Shown here: piece after piece, positions 24,720-38,538 of the stretch
How the letters are laid out: every line of letters begins with the position of its first letter
How positions within the stretch are numbered: the first letter of the stretch is position 1
Assembly (NCBI GenBank): GCA_035041965.1
Contig: JAPYMA010000337.1
Coordinates: forward strand, 142,465 to 206,464
DNA length: 64,000 nucleotides
Source: Anisakis pegreffii
Lineage: Eukaryota > Nematoda > Chromadorea > Rhabditida > Anisakidae
Direction: 5' to 3'
Notes under the pieces: model-generated
Database searches by the model: none
What the model was told of the DNA's origin: nothing
What the model saw: only the letters and a program-made list of their open reading frames with translations
Program-made: the position numbers and the translations under genes

Positions 24720-27700
24720 CTAGGGTGTTTGAGAGGAAGGAGCGACAGTACGATGCGAAAGATTCGATGTATCAGCGTATTGAATACAAGCGTTAGGAGG
24801 TAGTGCCGTGTCCAGAGAGTTGACTCGAGACAAATAAATACTGTATCGTCCATATGGTTGTACATCATCCTCTTCTTCCACTGCGGTTTGCTCTTTAGTG
24901 AATGCAGCTTGCATTGATTTTTTGCTCTTATCGTGAATCTAAAACGTCAATTAAACAAATTTGATGAGAATATTCGTACAGAACGAATGGACGTTAGTAT
25001 TATACCTTATGGGGTTTTGATGAAATAATACATGAACCTCGCACAAATACTGATAACATAACTGGAAGAAAGACAATTCCATGAAGTAAGCCGAGAACAA
25101 TCGATAAAAACACAGTCTGCAATATCAACGAATTAATTACACATCTGACGATAGCAAATTTTTTGAAAGCTATCGAATGCATCAGTTGGAAATTGTTCGA
25201 ACAATATAATAATGAATAGCGATAAGAATCAAAATGAGTGCGAATGTGAAACAAAGATGAAACAAAAACAAATACCTTGAAAAACGTGACGATCATATAA
25301 GCAGGAATATCCGCGAGAACGACAACCGCTAATATTGTGGACGCGGCACCCTGTGTCAGTGGCCAACCTAATGCACCGAGAGCCATCCGAACGCGTTCTC
25401 GAGGAACAACTTCATCAGAAATCACGTAACCATATGTGATATGCGCCGAGTAATCGACAGAAAAACCGATCGACATTATTATGGTTATCATTGAAATTGC
25501 ATCCTTCAAAGATTTATTCGCATCACACTTATTCATTGGCAAGAAGTAAATAAAATAATAACGAAAGTAATAATAATGCTACCTTGAATGACCAAAACAA
25601 ATGCGTGAAGGAGTTTGTTTCACGGGAAATTTCAACGTAATACGTTTGCTTCAGCCGTAAGAATTTGTTGGTACCGTCAGTGGTATGTGCAAGTGACTTG
25701 ACTAATACACTCAGTGGTTTTGGTGGATTAATTGTTGGGAATTAGAATAATCCTCAGCGGTTGGATAGGGGCATGTCATGCATATACGAGAGAAAACATG
25801 TACTGCTGGCGACTGTTTTGGTCATTCAAGGCACCATTATTAATGTTATTATCATTACTATTATTGTTTTATTTTTATTATCACTACTTCTTGCCATTGG
25901 AGAATGCGTATATCAGCGCTAGTCCACAACTTATTCATTGGTATAATCCGCTGATGTTACTCTCGCATGGGAGATCAGTGGTAGAATGTCAATGTTTTGT
26001 AATCGAAATAAAATGAAACAAACCAAATTGACATTCCAAAGTGTCATAAATCCAATAACACCCAAATCAATCGAAGCAATCGCAAACGCGACCCATAACG
26101 AGCACAGTGGTTGAGGTATTAACATAACAGCAATCACGATCATCACACATAATGCAATCACTTAAGTTGCACTCAGTTACATGTTTTAGTCGATTTGAAT
26201 TGTATGTTTAATTATCAACATTCCACCAACTTTTCGAACACTCCTCGAAAAAGCGCAGGTATGACCGTACCGAGCGATTATCAAATGTGAAAAAATATAA
26301 CGAGTGATTAAATTATTATCACTAATATCTGCATAATAATATTAATAATGATACAAGTGACAGATAGCTGACCAATATTTTGGATAGTGTTGGAAATAAC
26401 GATTGCATACTGATCGGTGAAAAGCCATAAAGGCATGAAAGTTGTGATGTTATAACTGGGATATCGAGCCGCGACTTCGCGCATCAATTCGGTTGCTTCT
26501 TGTTGCTGATAGGTTTTTGAAATTTGTTGCAAACCAATAATGAATCTGCAAATTGCTCAATGATCCGCTCAAATGCATCAAAATCCATGATGAGTATGTT
26601 CAATGCATGTATACTAGCAGTGCGTTTTGTGAGAGGAATGGATGGATAACTTTGTTCTTATAAAATCATCAATTAATGACTATTCTTTGACATTTCATTC
26701 ACATTTATAGACTGAAATTTCCAGCCAATATCAACAACGAATTACACATCGTTGAAAACAAAATAGAAAGAATTAAATTTTACCGGAATGTTTTAATGCG
26801 ATTCACACCTTTATCATCTCTTTCCCAAATTACATCTTCACTCCAAATATCGTTGGATTTGGCCGACATAAAATGCTCGGCCATACCATAAATTGCCGAA
26901 TCAACAATATCCATACTCAACTCGTTCTTGAAGTAAATTTCCATTTCCTTTAGCCAGAACTGTACACTTTCATCTCCAATAGAGTGTCTCGTATTTGCGA
27001 AGGTATGCACCATTGCATTGATTCGTTTACGTTCTTCTGGATCACGAAGATCTGGTGCATTATTAACAACAATCTAGAATTGAATCCTTAATGCTACTCT
27101 CATTGTTATCGTGATCAGATCAAATATTCAAACTGTAAGCAATGAGTGATGTAACGAAGACGATACCAGAAGTGATATGATAGGAATGTTATAAAGCAAA
27201 CCTGAAGTGGTGCACCGTAATGCCAAAAGTATTTCTCAAGAATGCGATAATGCGGAATCGCATACGAATCAGAAACAAGCAAATTGACAGGCTCTAAACC
27301 TTCTTTGACTTGTGTGCAACCATATATTGCTATCGCACAATAAATGAAAAACCATACTGCCGTCATTATACGCATCACAGGCTGCATTAAAACTGGAGCA
27401 AACCTTAACCACATTCACTCTTAATTGAAGTTAAGTCATTACTGTTACTGCCATCTAATCCTACACTTTAATATTGCACCATTTCATTCAACAATCAAAC
27501 CAGCACTACCATAATCTTCATCAAGCTAATGTGAAATCGCAAAGCAGTAGTAATTAGCAATGATCACTAACCAATCTTGAAAGAACACCTTCACACCGGA
27601 GTTAAACAAATTTTTCTTAATATTTCTATAATCCGGATCGGTTCTTGATCCCAACCAAAATAAACGATTCCATAATGTTGTTGATTTTATCAAAGTTTCT

Positions 27701-30622
27701 GGAATTGTTGGTTTCAGCCAAATGCAGTGTAAACCTTTGGATTCCCATTCAGTGGTTACTGAAAGGAGCGCACAAAAGAATGTGATCTGAAATGATGAGA
27801 ATGATAAATAGCGATAATTACAATCACAGTTCTTACTGTGAGTATATCAAATTGATGCTGTGATAAAATACAACTGGACACTTTAATTATATTCTTTCAA
27901 AAAAGTGAATGCTTCACTTTGAGCTGAATGTTAACTACAGAAAAGAGTGAAGATATCGAATTTTCTAAAGGAGTCTGAAATTAGCAGTACCTGGTAGATA
28001 AATGTAGCTGATATTGCTGTGCAAGTGTAGATGCAAAAAATTTGCACGGCTGGAATCCTGAAATGTAGAGAAATTTGTCAATTGAAAGGAACGTTCACTT
28101 TGAAAAGATTCGTACGAGTGAGAGCGAGAGGGACTGATATAAATATATACGTTGTGATAGCTCCAACTCCGAACGAAAATGCATCGGTTAAAGAGGTGAT
28201 GAGAATGGATATTGCTGCATCACTCATACATTCACCAATACGTCTTTCGACTGAATAAGCCCGATTTGTGTGCCTAACGGCAGAAACCATCAAGAACATA
28301 TTATCCGTACCAACCGCAACCAGTAAGAATGGCATTACACCAACGATATCATTATATGGTAAGCCTGAAGGCGACAAACTTCATTCTCAGCAATTCATCA
28401 TAATATTATGGGTTGAGTGCAAACCTTTAATGTGCGTTTGAATCAAACTAGGAACAAATTAGGAAGAATTAAGCTCAATGCAATGATTAAATGATGCAAT
28501 GAATGAATGAACAAATAAAATAGGTACCCATTAGTTTGGTGATACCAATACCAGTGATGATGCCCATTCCAGCATTTACGACTCCAAGCAATGATAAGAT
28601 CGGTTTCGATAGAACCCAATCAATATAAAAAGTGCCATCAATAAAAATGATTGAACATAAAACCGAAAAGCAAACTAAAATAGTGAATGCCATCAGGAAG
28701 CGTGGTGTCAGTGAATCTGCATTACGTTTCAGTTCTTCAGCTAAAGTTTGTGAATGAAAATATGTATACGTTATGTACGGGTCTGGCGGATAATGTTCCA
28801 ACTGATATTGCAATGCCTGAAAGTATCCTTTATTTATAACATCCATTTGACTTTGAAGAGGTTATTGAAAAGCCGAACTCAAAGTTGCAATGCACTAACG
28901 CGGTTTTCAACCGCAAAATGACGGTAACAATTTTTGCAGTCATTGAGAAATGTAAATAGTAAAAGCAACTGGAACTGCAATTGACTTCATCAAAATTTTA
29001 ATTTAATTTTTTCTAATGAAACCAATTCAAGTTGCTTATCAATAATTTCAATGGAAGTTAATCAATAAAACTGAAAGAACCTTCTCCCAAAGACCGGATA
29101 CATAAGAGATATTCATAGGATGAAATTTGAGATGGTAGATAAGAAACCAAGCACGAGCACCAGCTACAACTGCGCTGTCATTCGGACCATGCGATAGCGT
29201 TACACCACCTAACGCACCACCGATATAACCACTACTGAAATTCTTTTATTTCTTTTTCAACTGATGCATTTGGAATTTCATCAAAAATTGAATTTGGTAC
29301 TTGGCCAGAAATATAAACAATATGATCAGTGAAGCATTTAAGAAGTAATTTGAAATCATCTATTGCAGATAAACGAACGCTAAAGTGAATGAGAACAAGA
29401 TACGGGACAAGAGCGGAATCATGAGTTAACTTAGAACATACTCTGGACCACCCGTTCAGAATTGTTCAAAAAGTGTTCCTTTCCAAATGCAATTCTGTCG
29501 TAATTCAAAATCCGTTAAAATGCCACACGCAGTTGAATCGCTCATTCATATGTGTTTTACGAACAATGAATCACGTGTAAACTTTTTTGATGCTTTTAAC
29601 TCTTCTTTTCTAATTCTTATGCTCAAGCTTATATTTAGGCGCAAGCTAATTGTAAGGAGGAGAAGTTAAAATTTTAGCGGGTGCGTCGGATATATGCTGT
29701 TCCGTTCAGGGATCTCTCGATGAGTACATGAAAGGAAGAATGATTATCATGACAAATTCGTGTTGATAATCTACAACATTGATAGAACCACACAGGAATG
29801 TTCACAAATGCACTGAAGTTAAACGAAAAAATGCCTCAAAAACAATCTTCATGAGCAGTTCCATGAAAACGGGCACCTGGCGATTTTTAAGTAGTATGTT
29901 TTACGAAGCTTTTAGCTTGCACCAGTTTGAGGGCATCATTAGTATTTTTATTTGAAGTCATCTTATTTGATACGATAAAACAAATAACGAACGCGCTTCC
30001 AAATCGCACGGTTGGAAATGTCACATTGATGCCATGGTTGAACAAATCACTGACAATATGAACGTGCTTATTGCCAGGACATCCTTGATTACGCCATTGT
30101 AGGCATAAATCTTCATACTGGTACGTTTCATTATTGTGTATCACTTTTATGCGATTTTGAATGTAAAGGTCCAAACGTCGAACTGCTTCTGAATAAGGCG
30201 GTTCCAGGATGTTGCCATCACCTCGACTAGCTACTATTACCTAGAGCAACCATATTATCTATCTCGCTGAGTTGTTGTTGAACACAAACAATTTATGAGA
30301 AGAATGGAACCAGAGATGAATTTAACAATCAGTGAACCTGAATCTCTCGAGATTGAGTGACAACACGTCCTGGGATATAGTTGTGATCATGTAGTGGCCA
30401 TAACTCATGGATGATTTGTCTTTCAGTTTTGGATGGTGCATTAACTGGTGTGAACAGATAAATGGCATCAGTTAGTGCCTCTAAATGCAATAAACCAATC
30501 GCGCATGTTGCGGTCACTAGTAGTGGAACTACAATGAACGGTAGTGGATGTATGGCAACATAACGACCATAGCGATAAAACCATCTCGATAACGGACGCT
30601 CAATACAGTCGAAAGACCTCAT
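24720..30622 (-). CDS. patched-related (PTR) sterol-sensing-domain membrane protein
   Basis: A Patched/Dispatched-like RND-type protein. Nematodes have many PTRs, with roles in moulting, cuticle/apical membrane and sterol or lipid handling. Fourteen exons (30338-30622, 29993-30240, 29081-29234, 28528-28816, 28151-28364, 27991-28057, 27572-27786, 27202-27403, 26784-27073, 26373-26545, 26024-26160, 25276-25503, 25006-25116, 24720-24938) join in frame to 943 aa. Visible: a first membrane segment after a basic start (MRSFDCIERPLSRWFYRYGR); a large extracellular loop with TYFHSQTLAEELKRNADSL; a sterol-sensing region with GTDNMFLM at 344-351; a second loop with WLKEMEIYF; and the RND motif GFSVDYSAHI at 771-780. 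The last 72 residues are a hydrophilic cytoplasmic tail. Length is typical for PTRs. A TTTTCAG 26 bases upstream of the ATG may be a trans-splice acceptor. I cannot assign a specific ptr number. Confidence 0.95.
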
Positions 30623-30642
30623 TTTTATCTTATTACCACTTC

Positions 30643-30655
30643 TTTTAACTGAAAA
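30643..30655 (-). promoter_or_regulatory. candidate trans-splice acceptor of the PTR gene
   Basis: A minus-strand TTTTCAG ends at 30649, 26 bases before the PTR ATG, with a T-rich run in front. Position and consensus suit spliced-leader addition. An ordinary 5' UTR intron acceptor is the alternative. Confidence 0.4.
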
Positions 30656-32210
30656 CTTGATCGAATCATATTATCGTTAGCAAATTTTAGACGTCGATCA
30701 ACTAAACAACGAACTGAACAGGCAAATTTACTGATCCATTCGTATTCCTTCTCAAAATGTTCAAATTGATGCATCTAGTGATTGCTTTTCAAACCATTAA
30801 CTTTCCGTTTGAATACCACATAACGCACAGTAAAAATGACAAAAAAGAGGCACAAATTTCAGATTGAGAGAACTGATTATATTGTGATGAAAACCTACAA
30901 GTGTGATCACTAAGAAAGCATTGCACATGCTCTTCGGAATCCCATGAGGAAGATACGAGAAGATGTGAATGAATAGGTGGAAAATGAGTCATCGCTCCGA
31001 CAATCAGTCGTTTTAGGATAGATTAATGATGATGAAAACCGATTGTTCATTTTGTTCTATACGGCAGATGTAGCTAAACGAAGAAGATTCGTACTCTACA
31101 GCTAATTTATACAACAAGTACTTTTAAGTTATTGTCAAATTCATTCAACGGGTGCAGAGATCACAATTATTCGGCTGATTATTGGTTTCTTCATTGAATC
31201 GCTCATCACATTCTGGTAGTAAAAGAAAAATAAATGAATGACTTGTTTTACTCGGAAGCAATCGTATCCTTTGATAGAATGTGAAACTGTGATGCAATTG
31301 GAGCAATGAGCATTGCTTCATCCAACATTACAAAATAATATTTCAAGATAAGGCCAAAATTTCACTCGTAGTAAGGATGGGTAGATGAAACTTCGAAAAT
31401 ACCATGAGCCTGAAAGGTGTCCGGTTTTCAGGCTCATGGATCGAGAACAGTATGTTTGAATATATTCCAATTTAACCCTTGCAATCGAGGAATGCTCACC
31501 AAAATTTCACCTTATCGTCAAAATGTAAAATCAAACCCTCAACATTCCAAAAATACATCCATTAACCAGTTCTCTTTTCAAGAACTCATGTTTGAGCAAA
31601 AATTATGATAATTCGTCGCTTTGTTGTCCTCAAAGAAAAGGAAACTCGATTGATCAAACCACAATGCAAAATGAGTTCATATTCTGATAAAATATAGAAC
31701 GCCGTATGTAAACAGTTCTTTAACAGTTATCATTTTATCTATAAGAATGTGCTAACAATTATTATTCACAATGACCATAAACTGCTATTAAAATAACTGA
31801 ATAAAAGTGATCCATCCATCACATATAATCTTAGACCTGTTCATCAAAATGAAAGAAGAAACGTAAAGAAACACAACCGAATCACGGCAAGCATCATTAC
31901 CCAAACAAAATCTCAAATCACCACTAACATGGAATGATGATCAGTTGAAGTTGAGATATGATCAAATCGATAATGAAACAAACAAAACAACATCGATCAG
32001 TTGTTTATTGGATTTTAATGATCAAGACTGATAAACGAGAACATGAATTGAATGCGGATGCATGAGTACGTCACCGGTCAACAGTCATAATACAAAACTG
32101 AGTTGGACTGTTAAAAGAGACACGTCACTAGACGGTTGACGGATCACGTCTGGATACACGGATGGATGCGACAAAAATGTTTCAGAAATGAATGTTTGAG
32201 GAATGAATAA
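30656..32210. other. intergenic between the PTR gene and COG3 (left part)
   Basis: Only short unrecognised ORFs. One strong hairpin (31402-31439) is listed separately. No gene is called. Confidence 0.45.
31402..31439. repeat. perfect 14-bp hairpin with 10-base loop
   Basis: CCATGAGCCTGAAA is followed after GGTGTCCGGT by its exact reverse complement. With a 2-nt gap the pairing may extend outward through TTC-TCGA on each side. A short foldback in intergenic DNA could be a small structured RNA, a remnant of an inverted repeat, or chance. No terminator-like T run follows. Confidence 0.85.
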
Positions 32211-32597
32211 TCAATCGATCGGTTCAGTGCTAAGTTGATCGATTATTTTTGGTGGTTGCATGGACGGGGTATTATTATCATAGTGCAGAATGACAAAGGA
32301 CGGATGGACAGTGCACACCTCATCATTAAACTGAGTTATTTGCGCAGTCGTTTGGTCACTGAGATTAGATTGTTCAGCTCTATATTTATGTATCATATAG
32401 GTATGTATGTAAACGCATTTCAAGAATATAACACATGCACACAAATACGTTGACTTATGATGACCTAGAATGAACCACTCTGCAAATGGATACAACAAAT
32501 AGAAATATACTACTGAGCAAAGGATCTGAATAGGCGATTCGTGCGTATATCGTGACGCTCCCTCGATGACCTTGAATTTTTTAATGGCAGTGTCCAA
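32211..32597 (-). CDS. unrecognised 128-codon ORF (weak)
   Basis: I do not recognise it. The first half is hydrophobic and Tyr/Cys-rich; the second half is hydrophilic (ending IIDQLSTEPID before the stop). An acceptor-like TAATCTCAG lies inside, so the hydrophilic second half could be a terminal exon of an unidentified gene. There is no homology signal or splice partner, so the call is doubtful. Confidence 0.15.
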   Translation of the reverse strand: MDTAIKKFKVIEGASRYTHESPIQILCSVVYFYLLYPFAEWFILGHHKSTYLCACVIFLKCVYIHTYMIHKYRAEQSNLSDQTTAQITQFNDEVCTVHPSFVILHYDNNTPSMQPPKIIDQLSTEPID

Positions 32598-33467
32598 TGA
32601 TCAGTCGTCAAAATTCATATGGTACACAGTTCGCACAAAAGAACGTTGAGCGTTATGCATACAAATATTCAGTACAAATCCGGCTGGCGGTTAAATTCAA
32701 TGATGATGCCTCTTTTAAATGTTGATTTTTTATGAAATTTAGAAATGAACTTTTCATTTCCTTGCTCGGTCATTTTTATTTCATTTAAATGAATTGATTT
32801 GCGTTTAAAATAAATGATCAACAACTGATTGTTTTTTTTTTGAAGGGAAGGCTGGAGAACTGAATTAATTATGTTTAGCGAATGAAGGTGAACTTATTCG
32901 TTTATTCAAAAAAAATTTATTTTAAAATATTTTGCATGAAAACAACAAATACATTTATAGGCTTGAGATGATCATCTTGGATTGCACATATTAAATGAAC
33001 ATGAATAAATTATCACAGATAATCAATTACATCTCAGTATAATTACAATAATTATATCTCATAATCAATAAAAGATACTATTCATAATTCTCCAATGAAT
33101 TTTATCTAACATCACAAATCCCTTCAACTCTCAGAGAACAATGGATCGTCAAACATAACTTGAAAGTAGCGATAAAATGTGAATAAATACAAGCAGTGCT
33201 GAAATTTGTTGGAATGCCGACGAAGGGAACAGACAAGATAAAGAAAGCAATACAGTCATTTCGAAATGACTTCCGATTGTTAACTTTTCCGAATGATTTC
33301 TACGGCGTGTATACAAAAATGACCAATTGCTTAAAGATGAATCACATAATCAAATCAAAGAATAACCTATTAGATGATCAAGTGAAAACCGTTAATAAAA
33401 CAAAGCAAAAAAAAAAACAAACAACAACAACGAATTATGCAAGGGGTTTCAATCAAAATGAATAAAC
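32598..33467. other. COG3 3' flank
   Basis: AT-rich sequence downstream of the COG3 stop. It contains minus-strand AATAAA hexamers near 32899-32926, far from the stop. No gene was identified. Confidence 0.45.
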
Positions 33468-36400
33468 TCAAGCAGCATTCAATACGAGCCATATTTGCTC
33501 TGACGATGGGATACTTGCAATTTGCTTTTGTTCATCGTTGTACTGCTTATTAACGAATATATTCGCGCGTTCGAATGCCTTAAATGAAATATAAATTCAT
33601 CACAAGAAAAAATTTATTGAGCGAATATGTATGAACATGCAAGATCATTCCAACTATATGCATTGCGCCAAATGGTATCACCGTTTAAAATGCAAGCGAT
33701 CTATTCCAATGATGATCCATTTTATATCATTCAACTGGACAAATTCATTGGATCAACTGAACAAACTTACGTCAACAATACGCTTTTTAATGGGATGAAG
33801 TAGCACATCTTCGGTATCCTTGGCGCCAATGTACAAATCAAACGCCGAGTTAATCTGAAAACGGAAAATTATTGCTTAACATTAAAGTGATTCAACTGAA
33901 TTCAGCCGAATAAGTTCAAATTTAAGTATCGCACTTTAACTGCTGACAAAAATCGAACAAATTGATGATGTTGATTAAAATTTAAAATAGTAGAATCTAT
34001 TTCCCCACTAAAAAATGGGCGAATATTCAGTTTGATATTCAGACAATGTGGATGATGCTACATAGTTATGATGAAAAAATTAAGAGGGAATCATAAAACA
34101 GTGCTTTTGATGGTCAATATCACTCCACTCACTTCTGGCCAAGAATGAGTTAATTTACGGTACGCCTGACTGACAAAATTTTGCATGGTTGTTGGCTGCA
34201 GCGTATCTTCTTTATTTAGATCGATATTTTCACCTTTCATGAGCTGAAAAAGCTTTTCAAAACGTCAGCGAACATAATAAAACACAATCGTATAGCAGCG
34301 CAAGTAGAAATTATAAAATTACACAGCAAAAACGTAAAAATTACAGTGTAATCAGTGCTGACTTTAGAGAATAAAATGGGAGTATTTATCAGATATTTTG
34401 CAATGTGACAGTTAACATGCAATAGCAAAATGGTGCTTGAGCTAAATGACCAGATGAGAGAGGAGACACTCGTTTCCCGATTATTCTTCAATCGAATTTT
34501 TAACTGATAAGTTTAAAAAAAACGGAAAAAAGTTAAACAATCACCTCATCAATTTTATTCATATAATCGACAAGTTCAATAATAATCATATCAGATGCGC
34601 TGTTGATCAGTTCACGACAATGCGATTTTAGTCGAGCGTCAATTATACGACGAAAATCACCGAGTTGTTCGGATACAGAGACCGGAACCTAAAGAGTACA
34701 TTTTTCTATACATCAAAGGATGACTGCCACCAACATTATTAAATTTCTTGTTATCACTACTACGAATCATCGTTTAACTGATAAATATGAGGTGGAATAA
34801 GTTCAGTGATATTAAAAAAACCATCGAAAGAGTGAATAAAGCAAAAAATACCTGAAAAAGAAATTCCAGAAATGCATTTTTCGAATTCAGATCAAACCAG
34901 TGCTCACGATCATGGAAGAGTTGAGCGGCTGATGTTTTATACTTGCTAAGATCAAACGAATAGTCGCGCTGTAGCGCACATTCATCCAACGATCCCCCTC
35001 CACCTTCAGAATGCGAGAGGACGAATAAAAAACAATGCCAGCAAACAAATATATCAAGAAATGAACAGCTAAAAGGTTGTTTAGATGGAACTGAGAGATG
35101 CGCAATTGAAAAGAAAAGAGCTAACCAGTGCCAGAAACGGATGAAGAGGGATTTCTGAATGGACTCGTTTGTTCACGAAGAATCAGCAAATGTTTCACAA
35201 CAAACAACTGTGCATGCAACAGGCCCTGATAACGACCACTCTTTGTAGCAACCCGTTTTTCGATGTGCTCAGCCGCGTTCTTTAGTGAATCACAACATGC
35301 AGTTACAAGTTCTCTCGAAAGACACTCGAAAACACCAGGCTAAAATGGTGATTAATGAACCAAACTATCAATATATGGAGAAATAAACAGAAAATGCAAC
35401 ATCAGTAGAACTTACAAAAAGGCAACTGTAAAGTTTCGACAAACATATTACGGTTCGTCGTAGAGTTGGATACCAAAGACAATTCAAATCGACCGCACAC
35501 GTTGCGACTGCAGTTGTTGTTGTTGTTGTTAGGGGCTGAGACGCGACATTACTCTGTAGGTTAAATCTTATAACTTGGATGAAAACAATAAACAGAAACG
35601 ACTTAACAAATTTGGTGAACAACTTGCGCATACTAAACAAAACTCATTAAGGCACAAACGAAACAGAATTAAGCGATAACAGTAACAAGACAATATTAAC
35701 CTTAGCACCCAGCTGCTTAGCAATATCATTCATCATCACCAATTTTTCTGGATAAGCAATATCGCCAGGTGATGGCTGATAATTCGCCACTTCATTTTCA
35801 GCATACAGAACGGACCTGAACCATGAATTTATACACTGGTGTTACTAAGATGAATTGGTACTCTTGTCGATATGCTGTCGGAACGCTCAAAACAAGCGAA
35901 AATTTTCCAAGTCCAAAAGAGAAGGCTCTCTCATAGCACTTTTCTGTCTGCTTCAATTACGAACATTGCGTGTATCGCTCACCATATCCGTCTGACGTCT
36001 GAGAGATTTTTTTGCATGGAGAGGATGGAGAGACAGAGAGAACGACAAATTGGAGACAGTATAAACGCTGTATAATGGAATTGTTACTGATCACGAACGT
36101 TCAGAAAGCATCATTTATTTGATTCACGAAGATTACAGAAATTCGTCACTGTACAGAAGTCCAGCTAAAAATTCAAGATGAAGCACACGTCCAGGTTCCT
36201 CAATGAACTCGCTCGTTGTTAGCGCTCCGACAACATATCGACAACAGTACCACCATTTCAAATAAGCAGCTGCAAATGTGTACCGATAGAAGATGCGTTC
36301 AGAAATATCCATAACTAGTTCTCGCATAACACGAACAAAACCACTTCGAGGATTAATCGCATTGCCGTCCCTGTCAACACAAACATTGCTTTGATCAGGC

Positions 36401-38538
36401 GATGATGATCGGACAGGTGCTGCATCCGACTGCGGTGGTGCTACTGTAGACGCAAGTAACATTGATGCCATTAGGCCACACCGTTCTTCAATCATTTCCA
36501 CCTTGAACAACACATCTTATCATTCCCTGCTCGCTGTTTCACTCATTCATTAAAATCTCTGAGAATAACCTTGAGGATTGTACTCAGTTCGGTGAGCGTT
36601 TCGAGATGCGGATTATGAACGATTATTGGACGTAAAATATCGTAAAAAAGACGACAAAACGATTCAATGAAATCATCGAACGACGTCAACGAGGCGATAA
36701 ATGGCGCTAGAACATTCCTCAATGAACTAGGTGCTTCAGACGAACAACGTGAATGAGGACTCGCTCTTTCATCACCTCAAAATCAACAATTTCACAATAT
36801 ATGCCGATGAAGTCAAATGCCTGGAAGGATCCACTATTTCCTTTTCACTATTTAGGCGAAATAAGAATTCCATTCGAGGAATGATTTCACAGTAAAATGA
36901 TAATAATGAAAATACAACTCAACAACATAAGAAGAATACGAATTGCAACCTGCGACGTTGAAGAACTGTTTGTAAAGGCGAAATTCATCATCACACAAAC
37001 GCAACAGAAATGTGCATCCGTTACGTGTTAATGCACACGAACTATTCGCATACTTACTGAAAAATTAAGTGAAACTAAATTTTAAAAGAACGAAAAACAA
37101 AAATTTCAGCTCTTTGCTTTACAATATCAAAGGTAAAAATAGACCTAGATATTCGGACGATACGGTATCGCGGTGTTGGAAGATGAATGCAATTCTAGTA
37201 ACGAATGCGAAGAATTAAAGCATCTCCACGTAAAAAGTGATAATTTCAATGAAAATATTATGATGATGATTATAATAAGAGCAATGATAATAATTCACCT
37301 TAATAACTGATCAATGGTTTTTTGAACAATAGGAGTCAAAAGTTGTTGTCGAATAGAGAAGTATGCTTGCTGGCAATCAGCAATCATTGACTCGAATTCG
37401 GGAACATTTGCAAAACGATTCTCAGCAATTGATAACGCCGAAAGAACGGCATTTGCTCTTGCCGCAAAAACACCATACAACAACGCGAACGTATCGTCGT
37501 CACTATACGTGTGTTCGATACCTGTAATTATCATCTTTTTTTGGTTATGTACGCCTAAGGTTGAAGAAAGAAACATTCAGAGGAGCAAATATACTTGAGT
37601 ATTAGGAACGAACCGAGCTGTGCTTGTCGTTCGATGACTGCATTCGCACTTGCTTGTAAATCAGCGAGAACACCACTTCGGATTGCGGTCATCGCTTTTG
37701 ACAAGCACTGTTCATATCTTGAGATGTACAACGCTGAATCTTTATAGTAGACATGTGCTCGCAAGAACGTTAAGCACTCATCGATGGTAGTCAAAAGTTG
37801 AGTGAACGCCTGACCAGTTACTGATAGTTTTGAGGAGGTTAGTTTCTTCATTATCATTTCATACTGCGTATAATAGTAAAGATTTGCACGAATCTGCTCG
37901 GCACCAGCGGCGATCTGTGTATGATGCGACATCATTTGATCACATGCGTGATGTAATGAGCACGTACGTTCAGTTACCAACTCGTAGCTGGATCGTAGCT
38001 CGCTCATTGTTGCTTTGCAACGATTGTAACGTTCCGTCAGAGAACACATCCGTTGCATGCAAGCACGTAACGACCTCACTTCATTACTTTTATCACACAC
38101 ACCATCCGGAATATGAGTGCACTCATCTCTCGACAGCAACAACTCTCTTAGGAAACTGCAAAGCACTAATCATTGGAAATTAGCTGAAAAATATGCTTCA
38201 TTCAGAAAATTGCAAACTGTATTCTCACCTATACAGTTCTTCCTCCCCCAAATCTTCCACTGCCTCTGAAGATTCTTCGTTTGCCTCTGAAACATTTCCA
38301 ATTGTCAACTTCAACGATTCAAGACAAAAAATCTTGAACCCGCAAGAACGGATCAATGCCCACCAACAACAATACGAAAGAGCGGTTTGATTCCAAACAC
38401 GCATCTAACGAATCGCATTCCTGAACAATCCATCGAAAACTAACCATCATCGGGATTAGGCGATGGCAGGGCATATGTGGCCACTTTTGCAGCTAGAAGC
38501 TGCGTGGTGTTTTGATGGAGCGATCCGAAATTATCCAT
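33468..38538 (-). CDS. COG3/Sec34: conserved oligomeric Golgi complex subunit 3
   Basis: COG3 is a lobe A subunit of the COG tether, which supports retrograde vesicle traffic and glycosyltransferase retention at the Golgi. Fifteen exons: 38445-38538, 38229-38286, 37614-38155, 37299-37521, 36950-37056, 36570-36775, 36284-36501, 35701-35815, 35416-35553, 35126-35339, 34852-35003, 34545-34688, 34133-34243, 33771-33854 and 33468-33578. All junctions are in phase and give 838 aa (human 828). Signatures include the Sec34-like N-terminal coiled coil ([13 protein letters not shown] block, then [20 protein letters not shown]), the [17 protein letters not shown] block, [13 protein letters not shown], and the C terminus [15 protein letters not shown]. 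Poorly conserved Ser/Pro-rich inserts sit in exons 6 and 7 and a Gly run at the exon 10/11 join. SSR1 lies about 1 kb upstream on the same strand. Confidence 0.95.

Noticed and set aside
28816..28860. Earlier start of PTR exon 4 including MDVINKGYFQ
   Set aside because: Its only acceptor is out of phase with exon 3, whereas TACTTTCAG at 28817 is in phase and matches the family.
37830..38183. 117-codon plus-strand ORF
   Set aside because: Antisense to the large, well-conserved COG3 exon 3.
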